NCBI GenBank assembly: GCA_016937855.1
Contig: JAFGVU010000139.1
Coordinates: forward strand, 1-55,106
Reading direction: 5' to 3'
Length of the DNA stretch: 55,106 nt
Origin: Bacteroidales bacterium
Lineage (GTDB): Bacteria; Bacteroidota; Bacteroidia; Bacteroidales; ML635J-15
Shown here: positions 45,701 to 54,186 of the stretch, piece after piece
Layout of the letters: every line of letters begins with the position of its first letter
Position numbering within the stretch: the stretch's first letter is position 1
Notes under the pieces: generated by a model
Databases searched by the model: none
What the model was told of the DNA's origin: nothing
The model's input: the letters and a program-made list of their open reading frames with translations, nothing else
Program-made: the position numbers and the translations under genes

Positions 45701-48700
45701 CCCATGGAACATCTATCCTAAGGTTAGAGGTGTATAATCGACTGTCTTTAATAAACATAAGGTTGACACCAATGCCGCCTCTGTATTCTTCTTCAATTAA
45801 AATTGGTATTTTTTTTACTTCGGAATTTAGGTTTATAATTTCGCGTTTAACAGTTTTACCTTTTACAACAAACTCATAAAGTAAATACACATTTTCGTAC
45901 GATGAGCCAACAATAATATTTGCTGTTTCGCCCGGTTTTGCAGAATAAACATCAGTTAAGAAAAAGGATGTTGCAGTATAAGGCATTTCTGAACTTTCGG
46001 TATCATATAATACAAATTCGTTTGTATTTTTAATATTGTTTCCCCATTTATCTTTGGAGGTCATCTCAATTCTATAAACACCGGGAGTCCATTTTTTTGC
46101 ATCTTTTAGTGCTAGTTTTGAGTATTTTTCTGTTCGGAGTTCTTTTGAAAATACTTTTTCGGCGGTTTTCCAGTTTTTGTAATCTGTTTCGTGCAAAAAT
46201 TCGTAACCCGGATATTGTTTGTGCCACTCGTCTTCTGTGTATAATGGTTTGTCAACAACCTCCCATTGTCTTTTTGCTAATAGTAATTTTGGATCTTGAA
46301 GCTTATATATTTCGACTTTTACATCGGCAGGAACAAACACTCCTGAGATATTATTTGAAATAACACTAATACTATCAATTTTATTTCTATCGATATTTCC
46401 ATAAAAATCGTTTGAAAGTGATAAACTTTTTTCTGATACATAAACCATTGAAGAGCTTGTTTGAGTTTCTCCATTTATATCAGTTGCAGTCACAAAAATT
46501 GAGTAATAGTAATAGATGTTTTTATTCATATCGCCAAAATCTTCGCCGATGGCTTTAAAACCTATTTTAAATTTGCCGTCATCATCGACTTCAACATCTC
46601 CATATGCAATTTCTTTTTCGGTAAAGCTTCCTCCACGATAATATCCCCACCACATTGGATTACGGACAACTCGATAGGATATTTTTGCATCAGTTAGAGC
46701 AGTACCGGCATAGGTCATTGCAGTTCCTTCGGCATAAACACTGTCGTTTATTCTATATTCTCCCTCAACCGGTAGCATTTTTACCTCAAACATTGGACGC
46801 TTATACTCTTCCACTTTTATATAATGAGAGTGTCCACCTGCTGTAATTCTAAAATTTCCGGTTAATACATCTAAAGGAATGGTAAATGTGCCATTAAAAC
46901 TTCCAAATTCATTTGTTGTTAGATGCTTCGATTCAACTTCCTGATAATTAACATCATAGAGAAAAACAGAAGTCTTATAGTTGGTAAGTATTTTAGCATT
47001 TTCACCTTTTTTTTCAATGCATATTGCTTTAAAATTTATTGTTTGTCCGGGACGATAAATTGCTCGGTCGGTGAAGAATTTAATTTCAGTTATTGCCTCC
47101 TCATCTTCTTCATACCCGTAGTTGTACATATATGTGTTTTCCGAAATAAAATTATCATCTTTACTCACATCTAGTCTAATATCATAGTAGTTTTCGCCAC
47201 CCAGTTTTTTCAATGGTGCATATCCTTGATTATCGGTAAACTCAGTTGTTATTTTATTGTAAACATATTTTCGTTTTACGTACGAATATTCATGTTGATA
47301 TGCTTCTATTTTTGCTCCCTGAACAGGCTTTCCTGTTGTTCTGTCAAAAACATAATATCCTGATTGGCTGTAGTAATCGCTGTTAGTTGTTAAGCTTAAG
47401 TCGGATACAAATATTTTTCCTTCGGTGATGTAGTTGTTCTCTAACTTAAATTCCGGATTAGCATGTAAAAATATTATATAAAACCCTTTGTCTAAAACAT
47501 CTGCCAGATATTCGGTGCTGTGTATATTATAATCTGTTGTCTTTGGCAGATCAATCGGTTTTGATTGTATTATGGGATCCGATATTTTTAGTATTTCTTC
47601 GTAATAATTCTCATCATAGTAATAGATGTCTTTATTGATATATTTATCATAATCGCACTTTAATATGGTAAGATATACTTTTTCGGTATTTGTATAAGTT
47701 ATTCTGATTGGGAATTTTGATTGTGGACTAACAATTTTCTCATTTTGGAAATTAAAACTGACTTTTTCAATTTCATTCATCAAATTTTTGCATTCGGGAT
47801 AGTAGTTTGCATCAGGATATAGAGTAATGACTTCCGATAGCATCAGGTGGGCTTTTTTCTTGGACGTTTTGTATTTCAAGCTTGTTGAATCAATGAAATT
47901 ATATTTGCTTCCCAATTGATTGTAATATTTTGCCAATTCATAATCAATCATTGCTAATTCCGGCACTTTATAATGCTTTTCGTGCATGTTTAGAAGTGTC
48001 GATTCCCATATTGCATCTTTATTTGCACTGGCTAGATTGTTTTTTACGTAGTTTAAACGCATTATATCGGTGTGGAGCAATGCTTCTAGATTTTCTTTGT
48101 CCTCTAATCTAAGGGTTATCCATTTCTGATATATTTTTATGATTGAATGCTTGTACGATAAGCTGTCTGCTTCAACAGGTAGCAAAACGAAATCACTTGC
48201 TTTTACAAGGTAAGCGTTTTCGGTTATCTTTTCTTCTTGCTCTGCTCCATTATCATAGTAATAGTAGTAGTAATAGTTGTTTGTTGAAAGGCGCGAAATA
48301 GCATTATATGCTACAAAATCGTATAGACTAGGAAATCTGCTTTTAGATTCTTTAGCATAATCTATAAATTCAGAATACTCGTCAATTTTAATATTTTTGA
48401 GATTGTCATCTAAAGCAAGCATATAGTTTTTGATAATCTTGTCTTTAAACTTATTCTTATCCCATGTTTTTAAATCGTTTTGTTCAAATGATGATGTAAC
48501 CGATCTTTGATTAATCAAGTATGAATTATTGCTGTAATAATCGTAGTACATCGTAGCAAGCAATAAATGTAACATCGATTTGGCAGTGCCATCTACTTTT
48601 GGGATTTCAGACTCTAGCTTCTCGATAGATTTTGCATATCCTTCTTCTTCAAGAATATTTGTGTATTTTAATCGGTAAATTGTTGATTTAATAATCTGCT

Positions 48701-48914
48701 TATCGTTTTTTTCAGATATTGCTAAATCATAAATTTCTTCAACAGTTTCTAATGCCGATTTGGGCAGAGCATCTTTTTCGTATTTTGCTACCTCTTCCCA
48801 AAGTTTCTTATATTTGTCGGGACCGGCTTGATTAGCATCAAAGAATGAGAAATTATTTACAAAAAGGAGGGATGTAAACAAGAATCCAAGTTTAATAAAA
48901 AGTGATGAGTTCAT
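42747..48914 (-). CDS. Alpha-2-macroglobulin family protein with thioester
   Basis: 2055 residues, larger than the usual 1500-1900. Signal peptide (1-31) without a lipobox, so probably periplasmic and soluble or loosely attached. Helical, TPR-like region (about 35-390); macroglobulin beta domains from about 390, including the MG2 motif FFTDRAIYRPGQTINFK (about residue 610-626); a flexible Gly/Ser/Asn-rich stretch around 1195-1250 that may be the bait region; the A2M signature FTMPESLTRWNFMGFAHT; the thioester CAEQ at Cys1507 in YPYECAEQTFSRYY; then an alpha/alpha toroid and receptor-like C-terminal domain. Known bacterial relatives trap invading proteases. The usual pbpC partner is not adjacent. 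Single-gene unit. Confidence 0.93.
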   Translation of the reverse strand: MNSSLFIKLGFLFTSLLFVNNFSFFDANQAGPDKYKKLWEEVAKYEKDALPKSALETVEEIYDLAISEKNDKQIIKSTIYRLKYTNILEEEGYAKSIEKLESEIPKVDGTAKSMLHLLLATMYYDYYSNNSYLINQRSVTSSFEQNDLKTWDKNKFKDKIIKNYMLALDDNLKNIKIDEYSEFIDYAKESKSRFPSLYDFVAYNAISRLSTNNYYYYYYYDNGAEQEEKITENAYLVKASDFVLLPVEADSLSYKHSIIKIYQKWITLRLEDKENLEALLHTDIMRLNYVKNNLASANKDAIWESTLLNMHEKHYKVPELAMIDYELAKYYNQLGSKYNFIDSTSLKYKTSKKKAHLMLSEVITLYPDANYYPECKNLMNEIEKVSFNFQNEKIVSPQSKFPIRITYTNTEKVYLTILKCDYDKYINKDIYYYDENYYEEILKISDPIIQSKPIDLPKTTDYNIHSTEYLADVLDKGFYIIFLHANPEFKLENNYITEGKIFVSDLSLTTNSDYYSQSGYYVFDRTTGKPVQGAKIEAYQHEYSYVKRKYVYNKITTEFTDNQGYAPLKKLGGENYYDIRLDVSKDDNFISENTYMYNYGYEEDEEAITEIKFFTDRAIYRPGQTINFKAICIEKKGENAKILTNYKTSVFLYDVNYQEVESKHLTTNEFGSFNGTFTIPLDVLTGNFRITAGGHSHYIKVEEYKRPMFEVKMLPVEGEYRINDSVYAEGTAMTYAGTALTDAKISYRVVRNPMWWGYYRGGSFTEKEIAYGDVEVDDDGKFKIGFKAIGEDFGDMNKNIYYYYSIFVTATDINGETQTSSSMVYVSEKSLSLSNDFYGNIDRNKIDSISVISNNISGVFVPADVKVEIYKLQDPKLLLAKRQWEVVDKPLYTEDEWHKQYPGYEFLHETDYKNWKTAEKVFSKELRTEKYSKLALKDAKKWTPGVYRIEMTSKDKWGNNIKNTNEFVLYDTESSEMPYTATSFFLTDVYSAKPGETANIIVGSSYENVYLLYEFVVKGKTVKREIINLNSEVKKIPILIEEEYRGGIGVNLMFIKDSRLYTSNLRIDVPWDNKQLDLKFITFRDKTLPGSKEEWKIKISDKDGKIKDAEMLASMYDASLDMFAQNSWYWSIFPYYYSYSNWNTSSFSYGGSSAYFKDFYPKYISKQVYNPGFNFYGFSFDGRYYNEGYLYDSEERTAGDGVFRSMSKRESVMNAPSSGSVATEVDAIMSSADEKENFDKDQTITLAAGEKSLEQQQTRNGRGEYSGEMADVQIRKNFNETAFFYPNLVTNENGEILLSFTMPESLTRWNFMGFAHTKDLKLGQISEEVITQKELMVMPNLPRFFRENDKMSISVKINNVSDILIVGKSTIEFFDPITQKSLNDKFLIKNENLKEISIEKGKNIAVSWDIQIPEGLSAVGIRITAESRFHSDGEERVIPVLTNRMLVTETMPLPVRKAGTTEFTMKKLKDNNSPTLRHHRYTLEFTNNPAWYAVQALPYIMEYPYECAEQTFSRYYANILATHIANSDPKIKRVFDIWKNTPSSQALMSNLEKNQELKALLLEETPWVLEAKDENERKHRIGLLFDLNRMSMESNSALAKLLKQQKYNGGWAWFDGMPESWYITQHIVTGLGHLDNLGVTYIKNDNKTWDMTKKAIGFIDGEIVKNYKNLKKYCDAKCMEEDHLSYMEIQYLYARSYFIDVPIDKKTQEAFDYYKGQAQKYWKNKSFYMQGMIALALYRYDEKVVPAKIVASLKEHAIYSEELGMYWKNDRGYYWYQAPIETHALLIEMFDEVADDQTAVEEIKVWLLKQKQTQDWKTTKATAEAIYALLLRGTNLLSDDSMAVIQVGNMKIDPQNDPEIKTEAGTGYFKKAWDGNMVDSDWGDVKVTKSSNTVSWGAVYWQYFEQLDKITEFEETPLTINKKLFVQRREGNKPVIVPIKKDANLEVGDKVTVRIEIRVDRDMEYVHLKDMRASCFEPVDYISGYRYSAGLGYYQGIKDASMNFFIDYLRKGTYVFEYDLVVSQKGDFSNGITTMQCMYAPEFSSHSEGVRVQVK

Positions 48915-49251
48915 ATTAGTTTTTTTTAGTTACGGTTTAGATGATGATTGAGTTTTTTCAATTCCATAAAAATAAGAAAAAATCTCTTGAAAAAGTTTTT
49001 TTTGCAGCATTTTTTCAGGGCAAACGCATTCTTTTTCTTTTGTCATAATTCGAGTACCTCATCACAAGTGACTTTTGGATTGCTTACGCACCAAAAGCAC
49101 AAGCCAAAAGATAAATAGTGGCATATTATAACCCCTGACTTTCACTACGTTCAGTCAGGGTTAAAATAAATGAGTCCTTCAGACTCAGAAAAATGCAAAT
49201 ATGTTGTAATTAGAGGCTACTCAACCTTCAGCTTGGCTAAGCCAAAAAGTA
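48915..49251. other. 337-bp intergenic region with two small hairpins
   Basis: CCCTGACT (49133-49140) pairs with AGTCAGGG (49153-49160), and TGAGTC (49171-49176) pairs with GACTCA (49182-49187). These may act as weak terminators for lnt on the minus strand, though no long T run follows. The promoter of the macroglobulin gene must lie here, but no exact TAnnTTTG box was found. No ORF or RNA gene seen. Confidence 0.5.
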
Positions 49252-50883
49252 TTAATTCGCTCTAGCATTTTTTTCTAATCGAGATTTAATTCTGCTGAGA
49301 ATTGTTATAACCAGAATAATTATTGCAACAACTAAACCCATGCGGGCAACAAAATCTCCGTATTTTACATAAAATGTTTGATGCGTGTTGGCGTTTATAA
49401 TTCCATTTATTGCTCCTCGTTCCCACCATCCAAGTTTTTGCACAACTTGTCCTTTTTGATTAATAATGCAGCTGATTCCAGTATTTGCAGAACGAGCGAT
49501 ACTTCGACGCGTTTCAACAGCTCTGAGTTTTGCATATCTCATGTGCTGCTTGTGTCCTGCAGTGTTTTTCCACCAACCGTCGTTTGTGATTATAAATAGC
49601 ACATTTGCACCAGCTTTGACAAACTCATTGTTAAACTCGCCGTACACCGATTCATAACAAACCGGAACTCCCGGACGTATTGCATTTTTATTGTTTTCAA
49701 ATGCTGTCCGGTAGTCTTGAGTGCCATGAGTTCCGTTTATTCCACCCAGATCTACCAAAACATCAGTAAAAATCTTAGTGATTATTGGAAAAGGCATTGT
49801 CTCAACTCCCGGAACTAGTTTGCTCTTATGATAAAATTGTATTGTAGAATCGGGGGATATTTGTAAAGCACTGTTAAAAATATCGTTGGCGTAAGATTTG
49901 TCTTTTGATAAGCTTGCAGTTTTCGTAAAATCACTTGGGTTTTCGTATCTTATTCGTGTTGTTGCACCAATAATAAACTGTGAATTTGGATATTCTTTAA
50001 GGAATTCAATTAAATGTAAAATTGCAATGTTTTGTTTAGCTTTGTTTTCGTAAAAACCTGTTGCAATTGCTGTTTCGGGTGCGATAAAAAAATCTGGATT
50101 TGATTGAATATTTGTTTTTGCAGTGTTTGTTAGTGTTTGCATTTGTGTAAATGCCGAAGTGGTAAATTTCTCGTTATATGGATCTATATTGGGCTGTAGA
50201 ATCAAAACACTAACAGGATTTGACTTTTCTTGATATGTGTAAAACCTTATGACTGAATATGTAATGGGAACGAGAATTAAAACCATTAATCCAATTACGT
50301 ATGAATTTCTGTTTTTTTGTCTAGCTAATATTTGTCTGTAGGTTTCATAAATTAAAACATTAACTGTCAAAATCCACGCAGTGCCTCCAAAAACTCCAAC
50401 AAATTCGTACCATTGAACTAAAACTATACTATTTGAAAATGCATTGCCAAGAATCAGCCATGGCCACGAAAGCTGACTATGCATCAATATGTACTCAAAG
50501 GCAATCCAATTACAAACAAAAACAAGGTAACCTATTCGTCTGCCTAATGTTTTAAAACTTAAAAAGCTTAAAAACATCACAAAAGCCATAAAAATAGATG
50601 ATAAAACTATTGCCGCAATTGCGCCTGGTATAGTTGCATAGGCAATCCACCATATTGTTATTGTGTTCCAAATTAAAAAACTTAGAAATGTGTATGAGAA
50701 AAACAATAGACTCTCATTTTTTTTATCAGTACTTAAAAGGTGCTCTAAAATTATCAGTATTGGGATAAAAGATATTAAAGCAAAACTCCCGAGAGGGAAA
50801 TCTGTCCATGCTAGCGACAACATTAGTCCTGATAAAATGCTTAGTGTTATCTTATTTTGAATTATCTTTTTTATAATTTGCAT
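49252..50883 (-). CDS. lnt: Apolipoprotein N-acyltransferase Lnt
   Basis: 543 residues. An N-terminal membrane part with six to seven helices (1-220) is followed by a periplasmic nitrilase-like domain with the catalytic triad: Glu270 in APETAIATGF, Lys355 in KSKLVPGVETM, and Cys409 in PVCYESVYG. A last transmembrane helix (about 515-535) and a basic tail close the protein. Lnt transfers the third acyl chain to the N-terminal cysteine of lipoproteins; four lipoproteins in this window are potential substrates. Its ATG overlaps the stop of the transporter gene by one base (TAATG), so the two genes are coupled. Confidence 0.93.
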   Translation of the reverse strand: MQIIKKIIQNKITLSILSGLMLSLAWTDFPLGSFALISFIPILIILEHLLSTDKKNESLLFFSYTFLSFLIWNTITIWWIAYATIPGAIAAIVLSSIFMAFVMFLSFLSFKTLGRRIGYLVFVCNWIAFEYILMHSQLSWPWLILGNAFSNSIVLVQWYEFVGVFGGTAWILTVNVLIYETYRQILARQKNRNSYVIGLMVLILVPITYSVIRFYTYQEKSNPVSVLILQPNIDPYNEKFTTSAFTQMQTLTNTAKTNIQSNPDFFIAPETAIATGFYENKAKQNIAILHLIEFLKEYPNSQFIIGATTRIRYENPSDFTKTASLSKDKSYANDIFNSALQISPDSTIQFYHKSKLVPGVETMPFPIITKIFTDVLVDLGGINGTHGTQDYRTAFENNKNAIRPGVPVCYESVYGEFNNEFVKAGANVLFIITNDGWWKNTAGHKQHMRYAKLRAVETRRSIARSANTGISCIINQKGQVVQKLGWWERGAINGIINANTHQTFYVKYGDFVARMGLVVAIIILVITILSRIKSRLEKNARAN

Positions 50884-51758
50884 TATTTATGAGCTTTATT
50901 TACGAGATATACACTAATCATTATAATTACTGTTGCTGCGATCTGAATGATATTTAAAGTTTCTCCATCAAGAAGACCCCAAAAAATTGCAAAAACAGGA
51001 ATTATATATGTGACCGAGCTCGCAAACATAGATCCCGCCCGTGTAATAAGTGAGTTTACTAGTGTTACAGCTATAGCAGAACCAAAAAGTCCAAGAGTTA
51101 CAACACACGTCAGATCGAAAAACATTGTACTACTTGCGGCTGCTTGGGAAAAATCACTTCCGATTAAAATGCCGGCACTAACAGGACCAATAAATAAAAA
51201 TGCAAGCGAAGAGATCTCAATTCCTTTTAAGCCCATTAAAAATCTATTAACCTGATTGATATTTATGGAATAAAGGATTGTTGCAAATATTATGTAGAGA
51301 GAATAAAAATTCATTTGCCCAAAATGAAATGGATTGTCCTTTGTAATCAGTAGAGCTGCTCCAATCAGACCAATTACTACACCTAAGATTTGCAAAAATC
51401 CAGTTTTGCGCTTAAAAAATAATAATCCAATAATTAAAACAAACACCGGCACAAGTGAATTTAGTACTCCCGCCAAATTACTGTCAACCTGCGTTTGACC
51501 AAGAGGATAAAGCCAAGACGGAATTAAATTGCCAATAAAGGCCACAATAATTATTGGGATTATAGTTTTTTTATTGAGTTTCTTTAAGTTTTTTATGGCA
51601 AATGGCAAAAGAAACACAAATGCACTTAGCATGCGAATTGATGATACCTGCCAAAAATTAAAGCTGCGTAAGCCTTGTTTCATTAAGATATACGAACCTC
51701 CCCAGATAAGTGCAAGGATTATCAAAATTATCCAAGATGCAAAATTCTTTTTATCCAT
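50883..51758 (-). CDS. EamA-family (DMT) transporter
   Basis: 291 residues with ten hydrophobic helices in two EamA halves (about 8-140 and 155-288). Typical motifs are LIWGGSYILMKQGLRSFNFW in helix 1 and SVTYIIPVFAIFWGLLDGE near the end of the second half. Known members export amino acids or other small metabolites; the substrate cannot be predicted. First gene of a two-gene operon with lnt; its TAA stop overlaps the lnt ATG. A -7 box lies 25 bp upstream. Confidence 0.88.
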   Translation of the reverse strand: MDKKNFASWIILIILALIWGGSYILMKQGLRSFNFWQVSSIRMLSAFVFLLPFAIKNLKKLNKKTIIPIIIVAFIGNLIPSWLYPLGQTQVDSNLAGVLNSLVPVFVLIIGLLFFKRKTGFLQILGVVIGLIGAALLITKDNPFHFGQMNFYSLYIIFATILYSININQVNRFLMGLKGIEISSLAFLFIGPVSAGILIGSDFSQAAASSTMFFDLTCVVTLGLFGSAIAVTLVNSLITRAGSMFASSVTYIIPVFAIFWGLLDGETLNIIQIAATVIIMISVYLVNKAHK

Positions 51759-51783
51759 TTTTTTTGGTACAAAAATTGAAAGT

Positions 51784-51829
51784 CAAAACTAAAAAATATT
51801 TCAGACAAAACCTTAATCAATTATTTTTG
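51784..51829. promoter_or_regulatory. Divergent -7 boxes for the EamA and DUF4294 genes
   Basis: Minus strand TAGTTTTG (51784-51791) points to the transporter gene; plus strand TATTTTTG (51822-51829) points to the DUF4294 gene. Both are exact TAnnTTTG matches. Their distance of 30 bp would make the two polymerases compete. No good -33 elements were found. Confidence 0.5.
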
Positions 51830-51866
51830 TTTGAATATTTATTTTGATTTATTAATTATCAGAACA

Positions 51867-52475
51867 ATGAAAAAGCTAGTTTGCATATTATTTGTGTTTT
51901 TTCTGCTTAGTGCAGGACAACAATTGTTTGCTCAAAAGTTTAAATTACCAAAATACTATCAGTTGTTTTTAAACATCGATAGTCTTATTGATAATACCCC
52001 GGACGCTGTAATATTTTTTCCGGAAGTTAATGTATATCCTCAGGCAGAGCGTAAAACAAAACGAGACAGAAATAGATACGATAAATTAGTGCGGAACTTT
52101 ATAAAAGTATATCCTTATGCACTTGAAATTTCAAGCGTTTATAAAAATATTGACGATACTTTATCGATGTTTGCAACTGATGAAGCAAGAAAAAAATACT
52201 TGAATGTGCGCGAAAAACAAATAATGGATTATTATAAACCCAAGTTAAAGAAATTCACTTTGTCGCAAGGCATTTTGTTGGTAAAACTAATGGACAGAGA
52301 GAGTGGAACAACAGCTTATCAAATTGTCGATGAATTGCGTGGGACTGTAACTGCTGTTTTTTGGCAAACTTTTGCCCTCATGTTTGGTAATAGCTTAAAA
52401 ACTGAGTATGATGCCTTTGGAGACGATAAGGAAATTGAATATCTTGTCCGACGATACCATGATGGGACATTATAA
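51867..52475 (+). CDS. DUF4294 secreted protein
   Basis: 202 residues from ATG 51867 (signal peptide MKKLVCILFVFFLLSAGQQL, cleavage after FAQ); an in-frame ATG at 51831 gives a longer, less convincing start. The mature part matches DUF4294: VIFFPEVNVYPQAERKTKRD, RYDKLVRNFIKVYPYALEIS, then TLSQGILLVKLMDRESGTTA and YQIVDELRGTVTAVFWQTFA, ending with a conserved YLVRRY. Function unknown; probably periplasmic. Single-gene unit, converging on the dehydrogenase gene with 59 bp between; no clear terminator. Confidence 0.87.
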   Translation: MKKLVCILFVFFLLSAGQQLFAQKFKLPKYYQLFLNIDSLIDNTPDAVIFFPEVNVYPQAERKTKRDRNRYDKLVRNFIKVYPYALEISSVYKNIDDTLSMFATDEARKKYLNVREKQIMDYYKPKLKKFTLSQGILLVKLMDRESGTTAYQIVDELRGTVTAVFWQTFALMFGNSLKTEYDAFGDDKEIEYLVRRYHDGTL

Positions 52476-52534
52476 CTCCACGCTTTTATAAGTTGTAAGC
52501 ATTTGGCTTTGCGAAAAAGAAAATCATGTAAATA

Positions 52535-53560
52535 CTACAAATCGCTTATTATTATTATGTCACATATTTTCGAGATTATTTGTTCGTGTCCGTTATTTTG
52601 TGTTTGGAGTAGAAATGCGCTGAGTGATGATATAATTGTATTTGCTTCTTGAGGAATAAAAGCCCATCCATAAATTGTTTTATTATCTTGCGATAACATT
52701 AGATTTGTATGATTTATTATTGCATGAGAATACAATCTTCCATAATAACCATAGCGTCGTCCAATTTCAAAAATCACATTACTATCAAATTTAGAGCTTT
52801 GCGAAATAAATCCTGAAGCTTTTATCTGATTGGAGATATAAGCATTGTCAACTTTTTCGGATAATTTTATCGCAAATCTAACAGTATGCAATAATTGACT
52901 GGGTGTAGTTATATCGGATGAGCAAATTTTGGGCTTTATGTTTCTGGTACTAAATAAATCAACAGCATCCTCAGCATGATGAGTTCCGTATAATTTATGC
53001 CGATGGCGAGAAACAACATTTGCACTAACCAAACGTTGATGATTGCCTAAATCTTCGGAGCGTCGCACAATTACAAAATCGGCCTCTACAAGTCTTTCAA
53101 GACTATGACCCGAAAATGTGCTGAGTAGCGAAGCCAATGCATGCGTGTTGCATGAAACTACTTGTACATACTTTTGTCCTAATATTTTGTCGTTGTTGAC
53201 CCCGGCCATATATGGTATTCCAAAACCTTTTTCACTGCCTTGTGCAGAACAAGCAATGAGATTTCGAATAGGTTGATACAATGTTTTGTTTTTAAGACCA
53301 AAGGAGTTAGCTGTGCAATCAAAAATATAATTTATATCATCTGGAAGCCTTTCTGCTGTGATAAAACCATCAAACTTCTGTTTTGTGTAGATTTTTATTC
53401 CCCTTTTCTCTAAATGTTGCAGATCTGATAAATTCCACGTGTTAATATTAGTGTTTTTTAGTGCATAAATTTCGTGAATACCAAGATCGGTTTTAAAATC
53501 TACCAAAATGTTTAATAGAGTTGTGCCGATGTTTCCTATTCCGTTTACAAGTACTTTCAT
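52535..53560 (-). CDS. Type II (archaeal-like) glyceraldehyde-3-phosphate dehydrogenase-related protein
   Basis: 341 residues, close to the 335-343 of the archaeal family. Rossmann fingerprint VNGIGNIGTTLL (Gly7, Gly9, Gly12); YIFDCTANSFGLKNK; the block CSAQGSEKG in the place of the archaeal FQGGEK; the nucleophile Cys137 in VVSCNTHAL; a diverged RRSEDLGNHQR; and GTHHAEDAVDLF comparable to the archaeal SHHGPDV. Archaeal enzymes oxidise glyceraldehyde 3-phosphate with NAD(P). The motifs are diverged, and its start overlaps the stop of a sugar-transferase gene by 4 bp, so the real substrate may be another phosphorylated aldehyde linked to glycan synthesis. The GAPDH relationship is moderately supported; the reaction is not. 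Confidence 0.6.
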   Translation of the reverse strand: MKVLVNGIGNIGTTLLNILVDFKTDLGIHEIYALKNTNINTWNLSDLQHLEKRGIKIYTKQKFDGFITAERLPDDINYIFDCTANSFGLKNKTLYQPIRNLIACSAQGSEKGFGIPYMAGVNNDKILGQKYVQVVSCNTHALASLLSTFSGHSLERLVEADFVIVRRSEDLGNHQRLVSANVVSRHRHKLYGTHHAEDAVDLFSTRNIKPKICSSDITTPSQLLHTVRFAIKLSEKVDNAYISNQIKASGFISQSSKFDSNVIFEIGRRYGYYGRLYSHAIINHTNLMLSQDNKTIYGWAFIPQEANTIISSLSAFLLQTQNNGHEQIISKICDIIIISDL

Positions 53561-54069
53561 TTCCTATTTTTTTGTTTTTTGCCAATGATTGGGATTAGAA
53601 TAGATTGTAAAATAATCTTTAAATCAAGCCAAAGACATTTTTTTTCAACGTAGCTAAGATCTCTTTTCATCGAAAGATTTTTGTCACAAATTTTTAAAAG
53701 TTGTGCAGCTCCTGTAATGCCGGGCTTAACAGACCAACGAGCTTTATATTTAATATCGTTCCAATCAAGACGATAAATGTCATCCTGTGTTAGTGGTCGT
53801 GGTCCAACAAATGCCATTTCACCTTTTAGAATATTAAATAATTGAGGGAGCTCATCAATGCCGGTTTTCCTTAAAACACTGCCAAACTGACTTATTTTGC
53901 CATCTGTCATTGTTCTGAATTTTAAAATAGTAAACTCATCTTTATTGATTCCTAGACGATTTTGTTTAAAAATGACAGGCCCTTTGCCAAAAAGCTTTAA
54001 TACTAGGACTACTCCCAGAAGTAAAGGTGAAAGAATAATTAGAATTATTGCAGCAAAAATCTTTGTCAT
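53557..54069 (-). CDS. Undecaprenyl-phosphate sugar-1-phosphate transferase (PglC type)
   Basis: 170 residues from ATG 54069 (MTKIFAAIILIILSPLLLGV). Longer frames would start inside the -7 box at 54076-54083. One re-entrant membrane helix (about 3-25), then the family motifs: GPVIFKQNRLG, FTILKFRTMTDG, RKTGIDELPQLFNILKGEMA with the catalytic Asp-Glu, FVGPRPL and KPGITGAAQ. This is the minimal monotopic phosphoglycosyl transferase, which loads the first sugar phosphate onto the lipid carrier for polysaccharide or glycoprotein synthesis. It is the first gene of a two-gene unit with the dehydrogenase-like gene; no other glycan genes are adjacent. Confidence 0.92.
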   Translation of the reverse strand: MTKIFAAIILIILSPLLLGVVLVLKLFGKGPVIFKQNRLGINKDEFTILKFRTMTDGKISQFGSVLRKTGIDELPQLFNILKGEMAFVGPRPLTQDDIYRLDWNDIKYKARWSVKPGITGAAQLLKICDKNLSMKRDLSYVEKKCLWLDLKIILQSILIPIIGKKQKNRK

Positions 54070-54075
54070 AATCAT

Positions 54076-54083
54076 CAAAAATA
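54076..54083 (-). promoter_or_regulatory. -7 box (TATTTTTG) directly before the sugar transferase gene
   Basis: Minus strand TATTTTTG matches TAnnTTTG and ends 6 bp before ATG 54069; it decides against the longer starts and predicts a leaderless mRNA. Confidence 0.55.
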
Positions 54084-54139
54084 CAGCATTTTATTCAGAT
54101 TAAGTAAATTTACCTATTAATAGTTAGCATCTCGTTACT

Positions 54140-54147
54140 TATTTTTG
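54140..54147 (+). promoter_or_regulatory. -7 box (TATTTTTG) of the zinc-ribbon gene
   Basis: Exact TAnnTTTG match, 39 bp before ATG 54187, divergent from the sugar transferase promoter. No -33 TTG at the expected distance. Confidence 0.5.
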
Positions 54148-54186
54148 TATAAATTTAAGGCGAAAAACTAAACCAAAATATATAAT

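Noticed and set aside
48241-48300. Poly-Tyr stretch in the macroglobulin gene (repeated tag/ata codons on the + strand)
   Set aside because: A short Asn/Tyr-rich low-complexity loop in an otherwise normal N-terminal helical region; the frame is intact.
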